Shown one piece after another: positions 15,639 to 21,761 of a stretch of 56,180 nt of DNA; the first letter of the stretch is position 1; every line of letters starts with the position of its first letter. The stretch covers positions 1 through 56,180 of the forward strand of contig NZ_JAJCIC010000030.1 of the NCBI RefSeq assembly GCF_020554865.1. The letters are read 5' to 3'. The translations under genes were made by a program, and so were the position numbers. The stretch comes from Lacrimispora sp. 210928-DFI.3.58 (GTDB taxonomy: Bacteria > Bacillota > Clostridia > Lachnospirales > Lachnospiraceae). Under the pieces are notes generated by a model. It searched no databases. It had not been told where the DNA came from and saw only the letters and a program-made list of their open reading frames with translations.

Positions 15639-16493
15639 ATGGAAGGCAGAAAAAAGATAGGTCTTGTGCTGGAAGGCGGAGGCATGAGAGGCATTTATAC
15701 AGCCGGCATTCTGGATGTTTTTATGGATCATGGCATCCGCTTTGACGGAGTGATCGGGGTTTCTGCAGGAGCAGTCCACGGCTGCTCCTTTATCGCGGGG
15801 CAAAGGGGAAGAAACATCCGTTATTATAAAAAATACTGCAATGACAGGCGTTTTATGAGCTTTTGGAACCTGATCACAACGGGAGATATTGCGGCGGAGA
15901 AATTCTGCTACCATGAGCTGCCGGAACGGCTGGAACCCTATGATTATGAGGCCTTTGAACGGTCAGATACAGAGTTTTATGTGGGATGCAGCAATCTGGA
16001 GACTGGGAAGGCGGAGTACATTAAACTGACGGATATGAAGGGACAGATCGACTGCCTGAGGGCATCTGCTTCCCTGCCCTATGTGTCCAGGATCGTACGG
16101 GCTGAGGGGATGAAACTGTTGGACGGAGGCTGTACGGACAGCATACCGGTGAAGGCTTTTATGAGGCTGGGATTTCAACGGGATGTGGTGATCCTGACCA
16201 GGGAAAAGGGCTATAGAAAGGAACCGGAGCATACGTGGATGGCAAGGCTAATGTACCGCAGATATCCGAAGTTTGTGAGGGCTGTTGCGAGACGCCATCT
16301 GGTCTATAACAAGACGCTGGAGGATATAGAAGCCCTGGAAAAGGCAGGAAGGATTTTTGTGATCCGTCCCAGGGAGCCCTTGAACATTGGCCGTATGGAG
16401 CATGACCCTGAGGAACTGCAGCGGGTTTATGATATTGGAATGGAGGATGGAAAGCGCCAGCTGGCAGATATGGTGAGCTGGATGGAAGGCTAA
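15639..16493 (+). CDS. Patatin-like phospholipase
   Basis: A 284-residue cytoplasmic protein of the RssA/YlbK patatin group. The oxyanion hole is LEGGGMRGIYTAGILD (about residue 12), the nucleophile elbow GVSAG (serine about 43) and the second dyad residue lies in DGGCTDSIP (about 166). The family hydrolyses acyl esters of phospholipids or neutral lipids. ATG 15639 has a near-perfect AGGAAGGA 2-3 bases upstream of the usual spacing. An upstream in-frame ATG at 15573 would overlap the transglutaminase gene and lacks an RBS. It is probably the last gene of the channel-transglutaminase-patatin unit. Confidence 0.88.
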   Translation: MEGRKKIGLVLEGGGMRGIYTAGILDVFMDHGIRFDGVIGVSAGAVHGCSFIAGQRGRNIRYYKKYCNDRRFMSFWNLITTGDIAAEKFCYHELPERLEPYDYEAFERSDTEFYVGCSNLETGKAEYIKLTDMKGQIDCLRASASLPYVSRIVRAEGMKLLDGGCTDSIPVKAFMRLGFQRDVVILTREKGYRKEPEHTWMARLMYRRYPKFVRAVARRHLVYNKTLEDIEALEKAGRIFVIRPREPLNIGRMEHDPEELQRVYDIGMEDGKRQLADMVSWMEG

Positions 16494-16496
16494 GGT

Positions 16497-16524
16497 ATGC
16501 CCGGCAGCGGTTGCTGCCGGGCAT
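16497..16524. terminator. Strong GC-rich hairpin between convergent genes
   Basis: A perfect 12-bp inverted repeat (16497-16508 with 16513-16524) with a 4-base loop lies 4 bp after the patatin stop and 17 bp before the end of the convergent cysteine-rich gene. No T run follows on either strand, so it may stabilise mRNA ends rather than terminate by itself. Confidence 0.5.
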
Positions 16525-16540
16525 CATGCTATGCTGTCTG

Positions 16541-16966
16541 TCAGTCGCTGCAGGTGTTGCAGCCGCAGCCGTCATTGCGGCTGTCACGGCGCACTTCCTC
16601 TAAGGTAAAGCTGCGCCCCTGGCGGCCCCAGGAGCCGTCATTGAAGCCGGCCCAATAGCCATCGCGGAAGCCATCCTGGTATGCGCGCCTTCTTACGCCG
16701 CTGCAGATGTCATTATTGCTGAAAGTGGTATTGCAGCCGCATCCACAGGTGCTGTTTGTGTTGAAGCCGAAAGTATTGTTACAGCCGCAGTTATTGCCGC
16801 AGCCCCAGGTGTTGCCGCAGCCCCAGGTATTGCCACAGCCCCAGGTATTGCAGCCGCATCCACAGCCACAGCGGGAGGTATTGTTGCATCCACAGCCACA
16901 ACGGGAGGTATTGCAGTTGCATCCACAGCTATTTCCACGGTTACATCCAGATCTAGAATTACACAT
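16541..16966 (-). CDS. Cysteine/glycine/asparagine-rich repeat protein, probable spore-surface component
   Basis: A 141-residue protein with about two dozen cysteines. Residues 1-95 are built from CGCGCN and SRCGCGC units and three tandem NTWGCG hexapeptides. The remainder is a soluble-looking segment with GFRDGYWAGFNDGSWG followed by a charged helix and a terminal CGCNTC. The start MCNSRSG has AAAGGAG upstream; a longer frame to 17029 lacks an RBS. No enzyme motif is seen. It is divergent from cotJABC, and its upstream region carries a sigma-K-like promoter, so a disulfide- or metal-crosslinked coat or crust role is inferred. I know no exact family. Confidence 0.7.
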   Translation of the reverse strand: MCNSRSGCNRGNSCGCNCNTSRCGCGCNNTSRCGCGCGCNTWGCGNTWGCGNTWGCGNNCGCNNTFGFNTNSTCGCGCNTTFSNNDICSGVRRRAYQDGFRDGYWAGFNDGSWGRQGRSFTLEEVRRDSRNDGCGCNTCSD

Positions 16967-17093
16967 ATATGATACTCTCCTTTTCATTGATCTGCTGTTC
17001 CAAAAGAGAACGGCAGGTTGATACTGCACTGCATGATACGGCGGTGCCTGCCGCCTTTTTTGCTGCCTTGCAGTGGTTGATTGGTTTGTAGTA

Positions 17094-17121
17094 TATCATA
17101 TGGGACGGGGAGACAAAGTGT
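17094..17121 (-). promoter_or_regulatory. Sigma-K-like promoter for the cysteine-rich gene
   Basis: On the minus strand CATATGATA (17094-17102) matches the sigma-K -10 pattern CATAnnnTA. AC dinucleotides 15 and 17 bp upstream (17118-17119, 17120-17121) fit the -35 element. Between this promoter and the gene lies an inverted repeat, 17011-17017 with 17047-17053. Confidence 0.4.
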
Positions 17122-17149
17122 GAATGACCGTCTGAAATATTTTCCTGTC

Positions 17150-17176
17150 ACGGGCAGAGGATGGTTTCATAAACTA
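17150..17176 (+). promoter_or_regulatory. Sigma-K-like promoter for the cotJ operon
   Basis: AC (17150-17151) and CATAAACTA (17168-17176, pattern CATAnnnTA) are separated by 16 bp, 36 bp before the cotJA start. This fits late mother-cell transcription. Sigma-E, which drives cotJ in Bacillus, recognises a related sequence. Confidence 0.45.
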
Positions 17177-17211
17177 TAGTAGAAAATGGATTGAAAGGAG
17201 TATCCAAATCT

Positions 17212-17805
17212 ATGGATCCTTATACAGATGTACGCGGACAATGCTGCGGCAGAGGACGCTGCCGCATGCCGCGCAATGCTTCAGCTTGCGGCAGCAGCGG
17301 TTATACGCGGCCTTTTCGTACAGATATGATGAATGACTTATGGCAGGGCTGGGAGAGTATGGAGGGGTGGGCTTCGATACCGCCGGTTGAGGCGTATACG
17401 CAGCCAGGTCAGTCCTATATGCAGCCTGATCAGTCCTATATGCGGCCCAGTCAGTCTTCTATGCAGCCAGGTCAGTCCTACACGCAGCCCAGTCAGCCTT
17501 CTATGCAGCCCAACGAGTCCTATGCGCAGCCTGATCAGTCCTATACGCAGCCTGGCGGATCTTCCATGCAGCCAGGTCAGTCCTACACACAGCCCGTTCA
17601 GTCCTATATGCGGCCCATCCAGCCGGGTAATGGCTGCTGCCCGTCTACAGCAGCCGGCTGTCTGGAGCAGCAGTATCCCACTGCAATGGCCTATGTGCCA
17701 TGGCAGCAGTGGCAGGCGACCTATGGGCCGGAGCGGGGGCTGGCTCAGGGAACAGTCTTTCCGGAGATGGATCTGCCATTTATATTCGGGGGGTGCAGCA
17801 GATGA
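17212..17805 (+). CDS. cotJA: Spore coat protein CotJA with heptapeptide-repeat extension
   Basis: A 197-residue protein. The C-terminal part (about 155-197) is a CotJA domain: AMAYVPWQQWQATYGPERGL followed by AQGTVFPEMDLPF. The N-terminal part carries CCGRGRC and a tandem array of ten heptads of type QPGQSYM/QPDQSYT (17401-17610). Typical CotJA proteins are much shorter, about 80 residues, so the repeat region is an addition. CotJA, CotJB and the catalase-like CotJC form an inner-coat complex in Bacillus. The ATG follows AAAGGAG. The cotJB start overlaps its stop codon. Confidence 0.85.
   Translation: MDPYTDVRGQCCGRGRCRMPRNASACGSSGYTRPFRTDMMNDLWQGWESMEGWASIPPVEAYTQPGQSYMQPDQSYMRPSQSSMQPGQSYTQPSQPSMQPNESYAQPDQSYTQPGGSSMQPGQSYTQPVQSYMRPIQPGNGCCPSTAAGCLEQQYPTAMAYVPWQQWQATYGPERGLAQGTVFPEMDLPFIFGGCSR
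17401..17610 (+). repeat. Ten 21-bp coding repeats in cotJA
   Basis: Ten in-register 21-bp units encode heptads of pattern (Q/R)P-x-(Q/E/G)-(S/P)-(Y/S)-(M/T/A), for example QPGQSYM, QPDQSYM, RPSQSSM and QPNESYA, with a partial eleventh unit. The units differ mainly in the third and last residues, and copy number is likely to vary between strains. Confidence 0.85.
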
Positions 17806-18065
17806 TGAACACTACATCACGCGATGCTATGCTCCAGCAGGTAAATCAGGCCGGATTTGCCATGGTAGACGCTAATCTTTATTTAGACACACATCCCTGT
17901 GACACAGAAGCCATTGCCTATTATAATGAGATGCGGGAGGCCTACAGGAGCGCGAAGGAGGCCTTTGAAGCACATTTCGGGCCTCTCCGGGCATCAGGAA
18001 ATGCAGACACCGCATATTGGTCCTGGGTCAGTGATCCATGGCCCTGGGAAGGAGGCGATTACTGA
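17802..18065 (+). CDS. cotJB: Spore coat protein CotJB
   Basis: An 87-residue protein matching CotJB. It shows MLQQVNQAGFAMVDANLYLD, THPCDTEAI, an acidic/alanine-rich helix and the terminal WSWVSDPWPWEGG that is characteristic of the family. It is part of the mother-cell CotJ complex. The double ATG at 17802 overlaps the end of cotJA, and its TGA overlaps the ATG of cotJC (TGATG), so the three are translationally coupled. Confidence 0.9.
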   Translation: MMNTTSRDAMLQQVNQAGFAMVDANLYLDTHPCDTEAIAYYNEMREAYRSAKEAFEAHFGPLRASGNADTAYWSWVSDPWPWEGGDY

Positions 18066-18700
18066 TGTGGATATATGAAAAACGCTTGGAATTTCCGGTG
18101 AACATCAAAGAGCCAAATGCGAAAATGGCGCAGTTTATCATGAGCCAATACGGCGGTCCCGATGGCGAGATGGGCGCCTCCATGCGCTATCTCTCCCAGC
18201 GCTATGCCATGCCTTATAAGGAGTGCAAGGCAACGCTCACGGACATTGGAACCGAGGAGCTGGCACACCTGGAGATCGTTGCGGCCATCGTCCATCAGCT
18301 TACGAGGAATCTGACAGCAGAGGAGTTAGTAGAGCAGGGCTTTGGGCCTTATTATATTGACCACACAACAGGAATATGGCCCCAGTCGGCAGGCGGGGTT
18401 CCCTTTAATGCCTGTGAATTCCAGTCAAAGGGAGATGTGATCACAGACCTGCATGAAGATATGGCTGCGGAACAGAAGGCCAGAAGTACTTACGACAACA
18501 TCCTTCGGGTGGTGAAGGATTATGATGTCTGTGAGCCTATCCGGTTTTTGAGAGAAAGGGAGATCGTGCATTATCAGAGATTTGGCGAATTGCTGCGCAT
18601 CACCCAGGAGAAGCTGGATGAGAGGAATTTCTATGCCTTTAATCCGGCTTTTGACGGTAATCCTATGCCGGGACGGCAGGGGCAGGCCGACCAGCTGTAA
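18065..18700 (+). CDS. cotJC: Spore coat protein CotJC, manganese-catalase family
   Basis: A 211-residue ferritin-like protein of the Mn-catalase family. The opening MWIYEKRLEFPVNIK is the classic CotJC N-terminus. Metal-binding glutamates and histidines are visible in EELAHLEIV (about residue 66) and REREIVHYQRFGELL near the C-terminus. It probably degrades hydrogen peroxide at the spore coat or acts structurally. Overlap with cotJB fixes the start. Its stop lies 42 bp from the end of the convergent ABC gene, with only a weak hairpin between them. Confidence 0.93.
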   Translation: MWIYEKRLEFPVNIKEPNAKMAQFIMSQYGGPDGEMGASMRYLSQRYAMPYKECKATLTDIGTEELAHLEIVAAIVHQLTRNLTAEELVEQGFGPYYIDHTTGIWPQSAGGVPFNACEFQSKGDVITDLHEDMAAEQKARSTYDNILRVVKDYDVCEPIRFLREREIVHYQRFGELLRITQEKLDERNFYAFNPAFDGNPMPGRQGQADQL

Positions 18701-18742
18701 CAGTCAGGTTGTCGGGACAGTTACAGGCGGAAGCGGACAGTT

Positions 18743-19339
18743 CTATAGACGGATGATCTGTCCATTCAGCAGCAGGGCATCCTCCTCCTGGTGGGTCGTC
18801 ACCAGGAGGAAACGGCCTGCGCGGCGGTCTAAGATATAGCGGATGACCTCCTGCTTTGTACCCTCGTCCAACCCTGTGAAGGGCTCGTCCAAGAGCAGGA
18901 TATCGGAGGGAGCAAGCATAGCCCGGAGGATTGCGACACGGCGCTTCATGCCGCCGCTTAAGGTGGAGACAGGGCGGGTGAGGCATTCTTCGGGCAGCAA
19001 TTTCAGAAGCTCTTTTTTGAGATCAATATCCTTTTGGCAGTTTCCAAGGACCATTGCCACATTTTCCATGGGAGAAAAAGACTCGCACAGCCTGTTTTCC
19101 TGAAAAACGGCGGATATTCTCAGGCTGTGAAAGGGAGTGGACCCCTCATGGCACTCGGCTGTGATGAGCCCGGAATCCGGCTGCTCCAGTCCCATGAGAA
19201 TGCGCAGCAGGGTAGTTTTGCCGGAGCCGGAGGGACTCATAAGGCAGTAGCAGATATCCTGCTTTAAGGTCAGGCTGACCTGATCCAGCACAGAAAGAGC
19301 TCCATAGCTTTTTGTAATATGGTCTAAATGGATATACAT
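18743..19339 (-). CDS. ABC transporter ATP-binding protein (nitrate/sulfonate/thiamine-precursor type)
   Basis: A 198-residue ABC ATPase. Walker A is SPSGSGKTTLL, the Q-loop is in AVFQENRL, the signature is LSGGMKRRVAI, Walker B is ILLLDEPFTGLD and the switch His is in TTHQEEDAL. It is short for the SsuB/TauB group, ending soon after the H-loop. GGGAGG nine bases before ATG 19339 selects that start over an extension to 19420. It is the third gene of an importer with the permease (37 bp upstream) and binding protein. Confidence 0.9.
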   Translation of the reverse strand: MYIHLDHITKSYGALSVLDQVSLTLKQDICYCLMSPSGSGKTTLLRILMGLEQPDSGLITAECHEGSTPFHSLRISAVFQENRLCESFSPMENVAMVLGNCQKDIDLKKELLKLLPEECLTRPVSTLSGGMKRRVAILRAMLAPSDILLLDEPFTGLDEGTKQEVIRYILDRRAGRFLLVTTHQEEDALLLNGQIIRL

Positions 19340-19376
19340 GGATGTGATACCTCCCGGATGCTTGATGAAAAAGGGC

Positions 19377-20114
19377 CTAATGGCGGATATGTCCCAGAAG
19401 CCACAGGAAAATGCGCTCAAAGACAGCGCTGATCAGGATAATGACAAAGGTCCAGGCAAACAGTCCGGCAGTATCCAGGTAGAGCTTAGAATAGTAGAGC
19501 TGTTCGCCGATGGAGCTGTCCGGTATGCCAATGACTTCGGCAGCAATACCTGATTTCCAGCTCATTCCCAGGGCAGTCCTGCAGCCGCTTACAATGTATG
19601 GATGGACGGCAGGAATATAGATAAAGCGTATCCTCTTCCAAAGAGGAAGAGAGAAGACCGAGGCCATCTCCAAAAGCTCATTGCTGGTACTCATAAGGCC
19701 TGCCAGGGTACTGGTGTAGATCATGGGAACTACCACCAGGAAGGAAATGAAGACGGAAAGATTGCCGGAACCGATCCATATGAGAGCCAGGATGACAAAG
19801 GAGGCTACAGGGACAGATTTGACCAGGAGCATGACTGGCTCTAAAAGCTCCCTTATGAGAGGACATGCATAAGCAAAAGCCCCCAGCAATATCCCGCAGC
19901 CAAAGGCAGACAAAAATCCCAGGCTTATCTTGAAAAAGGAGTGGGAAAGGGTGATCCAGAAGCCTGCGGTGCGGCCCTGGTCCAGGAGAGCAGCCATCAT
20001 ATCAAGAGGACCTACGAAGATGACAATATTATTGATCAGAATGTGGACGGCCTGCCAGACTGCTATCCAAAACAGCCATATGATCCATTTCCTGACAGTA
20101 TGGGCTTCCCTCAT
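19377..20114 (-). CDS. ABC transporter permease (SsuC/TauC/NitT-like)
   Basis: A 245-residue integral membrane protein with about six hydrophobic helices. The EAA loop region (MSTSNELLEMASVFSLP...IYIPAVHPYIVSG) is that of the BPD_transp_1 family used by nitrate, sulfonate, taurine and pyrimidine-precursor importers. It pairs with the downstream ATPase and the upstream NMT1-like lipoprotein. A hairpin with a short T tail (20166-20193) separates it from the binding-protein gene and may lower its expression. Confidence 0.9.
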   Translation of the reverse strand: MREAHTVRKWIIWLFWIAVWQAVHILINNIVIFVGPLDMMAALLDQGRTAGFWITLSHSFFKISLGFLSAFGCGILLGAFAYACPLIRELLEPVMLLVKSVPVASFVILALIWIGSGNLSVFISFLVVVPMIYTSTLAGLMSTSNELLEMASVFSLPLWKRIRFIYIPAVHPYIVSGCRTALGMSWKSGIAAEVIGIPDSSIGEQLYYSKLYLDTAGLFAWTFVIILISAVFERIFLWLLGHIRH

Positions 20115-20165
20115 AAAAACCTATCCTTTCTGTGACAATATAATAATGGCATGATAGCCGGAAAA

Positions 20166-20193
20166 CGGCGGCGCAGGATCATCTGCTCCGCCG
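20166..20193 (-). terminator. Intra-operon hairpin after the binding-protein gene
   Basis: CGGCGG (20166-20171) pairs with CCGCCG (20188-20193). On the minus strand the stem is followed by TTTTC. This could attenuate transcription between the abundant lipoprotein and the permease/ATPase genes. Confidence 0.45.
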
Positions 20194-20237
20194 TCTCCGT
20201 GAAAAACTGGTGAGTGAAAATGCGTAACGATTCAGCA

Positions 20238-21356
20238 CTATGGCATATAGTAGAAATCATCTCCCGGCATAGCGCCGCCGATGGATGCCGCATCCTGGCT
20301 GTTTAATACCTCCAGGTATCCGCTCAAGGCATCCTTCATTTCCTGGCCTGTGATGCAGACAATGTTGCAGAAGGGAAGTGCCTTCTGGGCAATCGGAGCC
20401 TTTTCAACGATGCCCTGGTCTGCGATCAGCTGTGCTGCTTCCTCAGGATGCTCTGAGGTATAGGCAGCGGAGGAAGCGTGATCCTCTAAGAACTGCTTTA
20501 CAGCCTCCTCATTCTCCGCTAAAAAGCCGCTGCGGGCGATGGTAACGCCTGTGACAAGCTGGCTTTTGCTTTCTGCATTTAACAGGTTCCACTGCTCTGT
20601 CAGATCCAGCACTGTCTTAAGTGCATCATTCTGGATGCAGGCAGCTGTGGCGAAAGGCTGCGGGAGAACGCCGATGGCGGAGGGGTCTTCCTTTAAGATA
20701 GAAGCCACCTCTGTTGCCTCTGATTTAAACTGCAGGTCCACATCATCCCCGGTGAGTCCATTTTCAGCAAGGAGGTAATTTACCACATACTCGGGAGTCG
20801 TTCCCTTTCCGGTCATGTAAATGGTCTTGCCCTTTAAATCTGCCATGGAAGCAATGGAATCATCGGATGCAACCACATAGAGAACGCCCAAGGTATTGAT
20901 ATCGATGACGGCTACCTGACCCTTTGTCTTGCTGTAAAGGACGCTTGCCACATTAGCAGGTACCAGAGCAATGTCCAAGTCTCCGGTTGCGATCTTGCCC
21001 ACCAGCTCATCTGCCTTTCCTGCCATGGTAAACTCATAGGAAAGGGCGGCCTCACCATTGGCGGCAGCATCCATCAGCTGTACAAGTCCCATGGAGGTAG
21101 GGCCCTTTAAGGAGCCTACACGGACAACCATACTGCTGTCTGCGCTGCCGGCTTCGGGTTCAGAAGCCTGGGCGGCACTGCTGTCTGCTGTGGATGAAGC
21201 CTCCGGGGAAGCTTCGGCAGATGCTGCTTCTGTGGTCTGTACTTCGGCAGCCTGTGTCTCAGAAGCCTTTGGTGCAGAAGACGGATTGCCGCAGCCGCCA
21301 AGGACAAAAGAGGCGCCCAGAAGAGCTGCCAAAAGCAGGTTCATACGTTTCTTCAT
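20238..21356 (-). CDS. ABC transporter substrate-binding lipoprotein (NMT1/SsuA-like)
   Basis: A 372-residue lipoprotein. The signal peptide ends in the lipobox LGGC (Cys about residue 21), followed by an Ala/Ser/Glu-rich linker of about 55 residues and a type-II periplasmic-binding fold. Marks include VGSLKGPTSMGLVQLMD and DLDIALVPANVASVLY, as in NMT1/SsuA/TauA proteins. Ligands of the family include sulfonates, nitrate and thiamine precursors, and none is diagnosable here. On the minus strand an extended -10 box (TGCTATAGT, 21387-21392) and a GAGAGGAGAG RBS precede it. It heads the importer operon, divergent from the hydrogenase genes. Confidence 0.88.
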   Translation of the reverse strand: MKKRMNLLLAALLGASFVLGGCGNPSSAPKASETQAAEVQTTEAASAEASPEASSTADSSAAQASEPEAGSADSSMVVRVGSLKGPTSMGLVQLMDAAANGEAALSYEFTMAGKADELVGKIATGDLDIALVPANVASVLYSKTKGQVAVIDINTLGVLYVVASDDSIASMADLKGKTIYMTGKGTTPEYVVNYLLAENGLTGDDVDLQFKSEATEVASILKEDPSAIGVLPQPFATAACIQNDALKTVLDLTEQWNLLNAESKSQLVTGVTIARSGFLAENEEAVKQFLEDHASSAAYTSEHPEEAAQLIADQGIVEKAPIAQKALPFCNIVCITGQEMKDALSGYLEVLNSQDAASIGGAMPGDDFYYMP

Positions 21357-21436
21357 AATACATCTCTCCTCTCATAAACAACCTCTACTATAGCATAGAA
21401 CCCTTATGTTTTCTACAAAATATTTGAGAAATATTA

Positions 21437-21465
21437 TTGATATAAATATGACAATATGAGATAAT
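21437..21465 (+). promoter_or_regulatory. Sigma-A promoter of the sensory hydrogenase operon, with Rex-like site
   Basis: TTGATA (21437-21442) and GATAAT (21460-21465) are spaced by 17 bp. The -35 box begins an 18-mer of form TTG-N12-CAA (21437-21454). This is the outer geometry of Rex operators, although the half-sites are imperfect. Confidence 0.5.
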
Positions 21466-21519
21466 GAACATAACGTTTGGGGAGACCCCATGAATATTTA
21501 CCTAGTGGAGGAATAAGGG

Positions 21520-21759
21520 ATGAAAGTAACAATATGTATTGGAAGTGCCTGTCATTTAAAGGGATCCAGGGAGATCATTGAGAAGCTGCAGAAGCTGGTG
21601 TCAGCCAACGGCCTGTCAGACAAGGTGGATTTAAACGGCGCATTCTGCTCCGGCAACTGCGATCATGGCGTCTGTGTTACGGTAGAGGGAGAGCTGTACT
21701 CACTGAAGCCGGAGGATACAGAGGAGTTTTTCGAGAACGAGATTAAGGGGAGACTGTAA
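21520..21759 (+). CDS. Thioredoxin-like [2Fe-2S] ferredoxin (NuoE/HydC-like)
   Basis: A 79-residue protein with the thioredoxin-like [2Fe-2S] pattern: Cys in VTICIGSACHLKGS (residues about 6 and 10) and in FCSGNCDHGVCV (about 43 and 47). The same fold occurs in NuoE and in small subunits of electron-bifurcating hydrogenases. It probably passes electrons to or from the hydrogenase-like protein encoded 2 bp downstream. GTGGAGGAA precedes the ATG. Confidence 0.88.
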   Translation: MKVTICIGSACHLKGSREIIEKLQKLVSANGLSDKVDLNGAFCSGNCDHGVCVTVEGELYSLKPEDTEEFFENEIKGRL

Positions 21760-21761
21760 TT

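Noticed and set aside
16707..17021. Plus-strand ORF with LPQPQV repeats
   Set aside because: It is the complement of the CGCGCN repeats. The minus-strand gene has the RBS and the non-repetitive domain.
17401..17610. Minisatellite unrelated to coding
   Set aside because: The 21-bp units stay in frame with the CotJA domain, so they are coding heptads.
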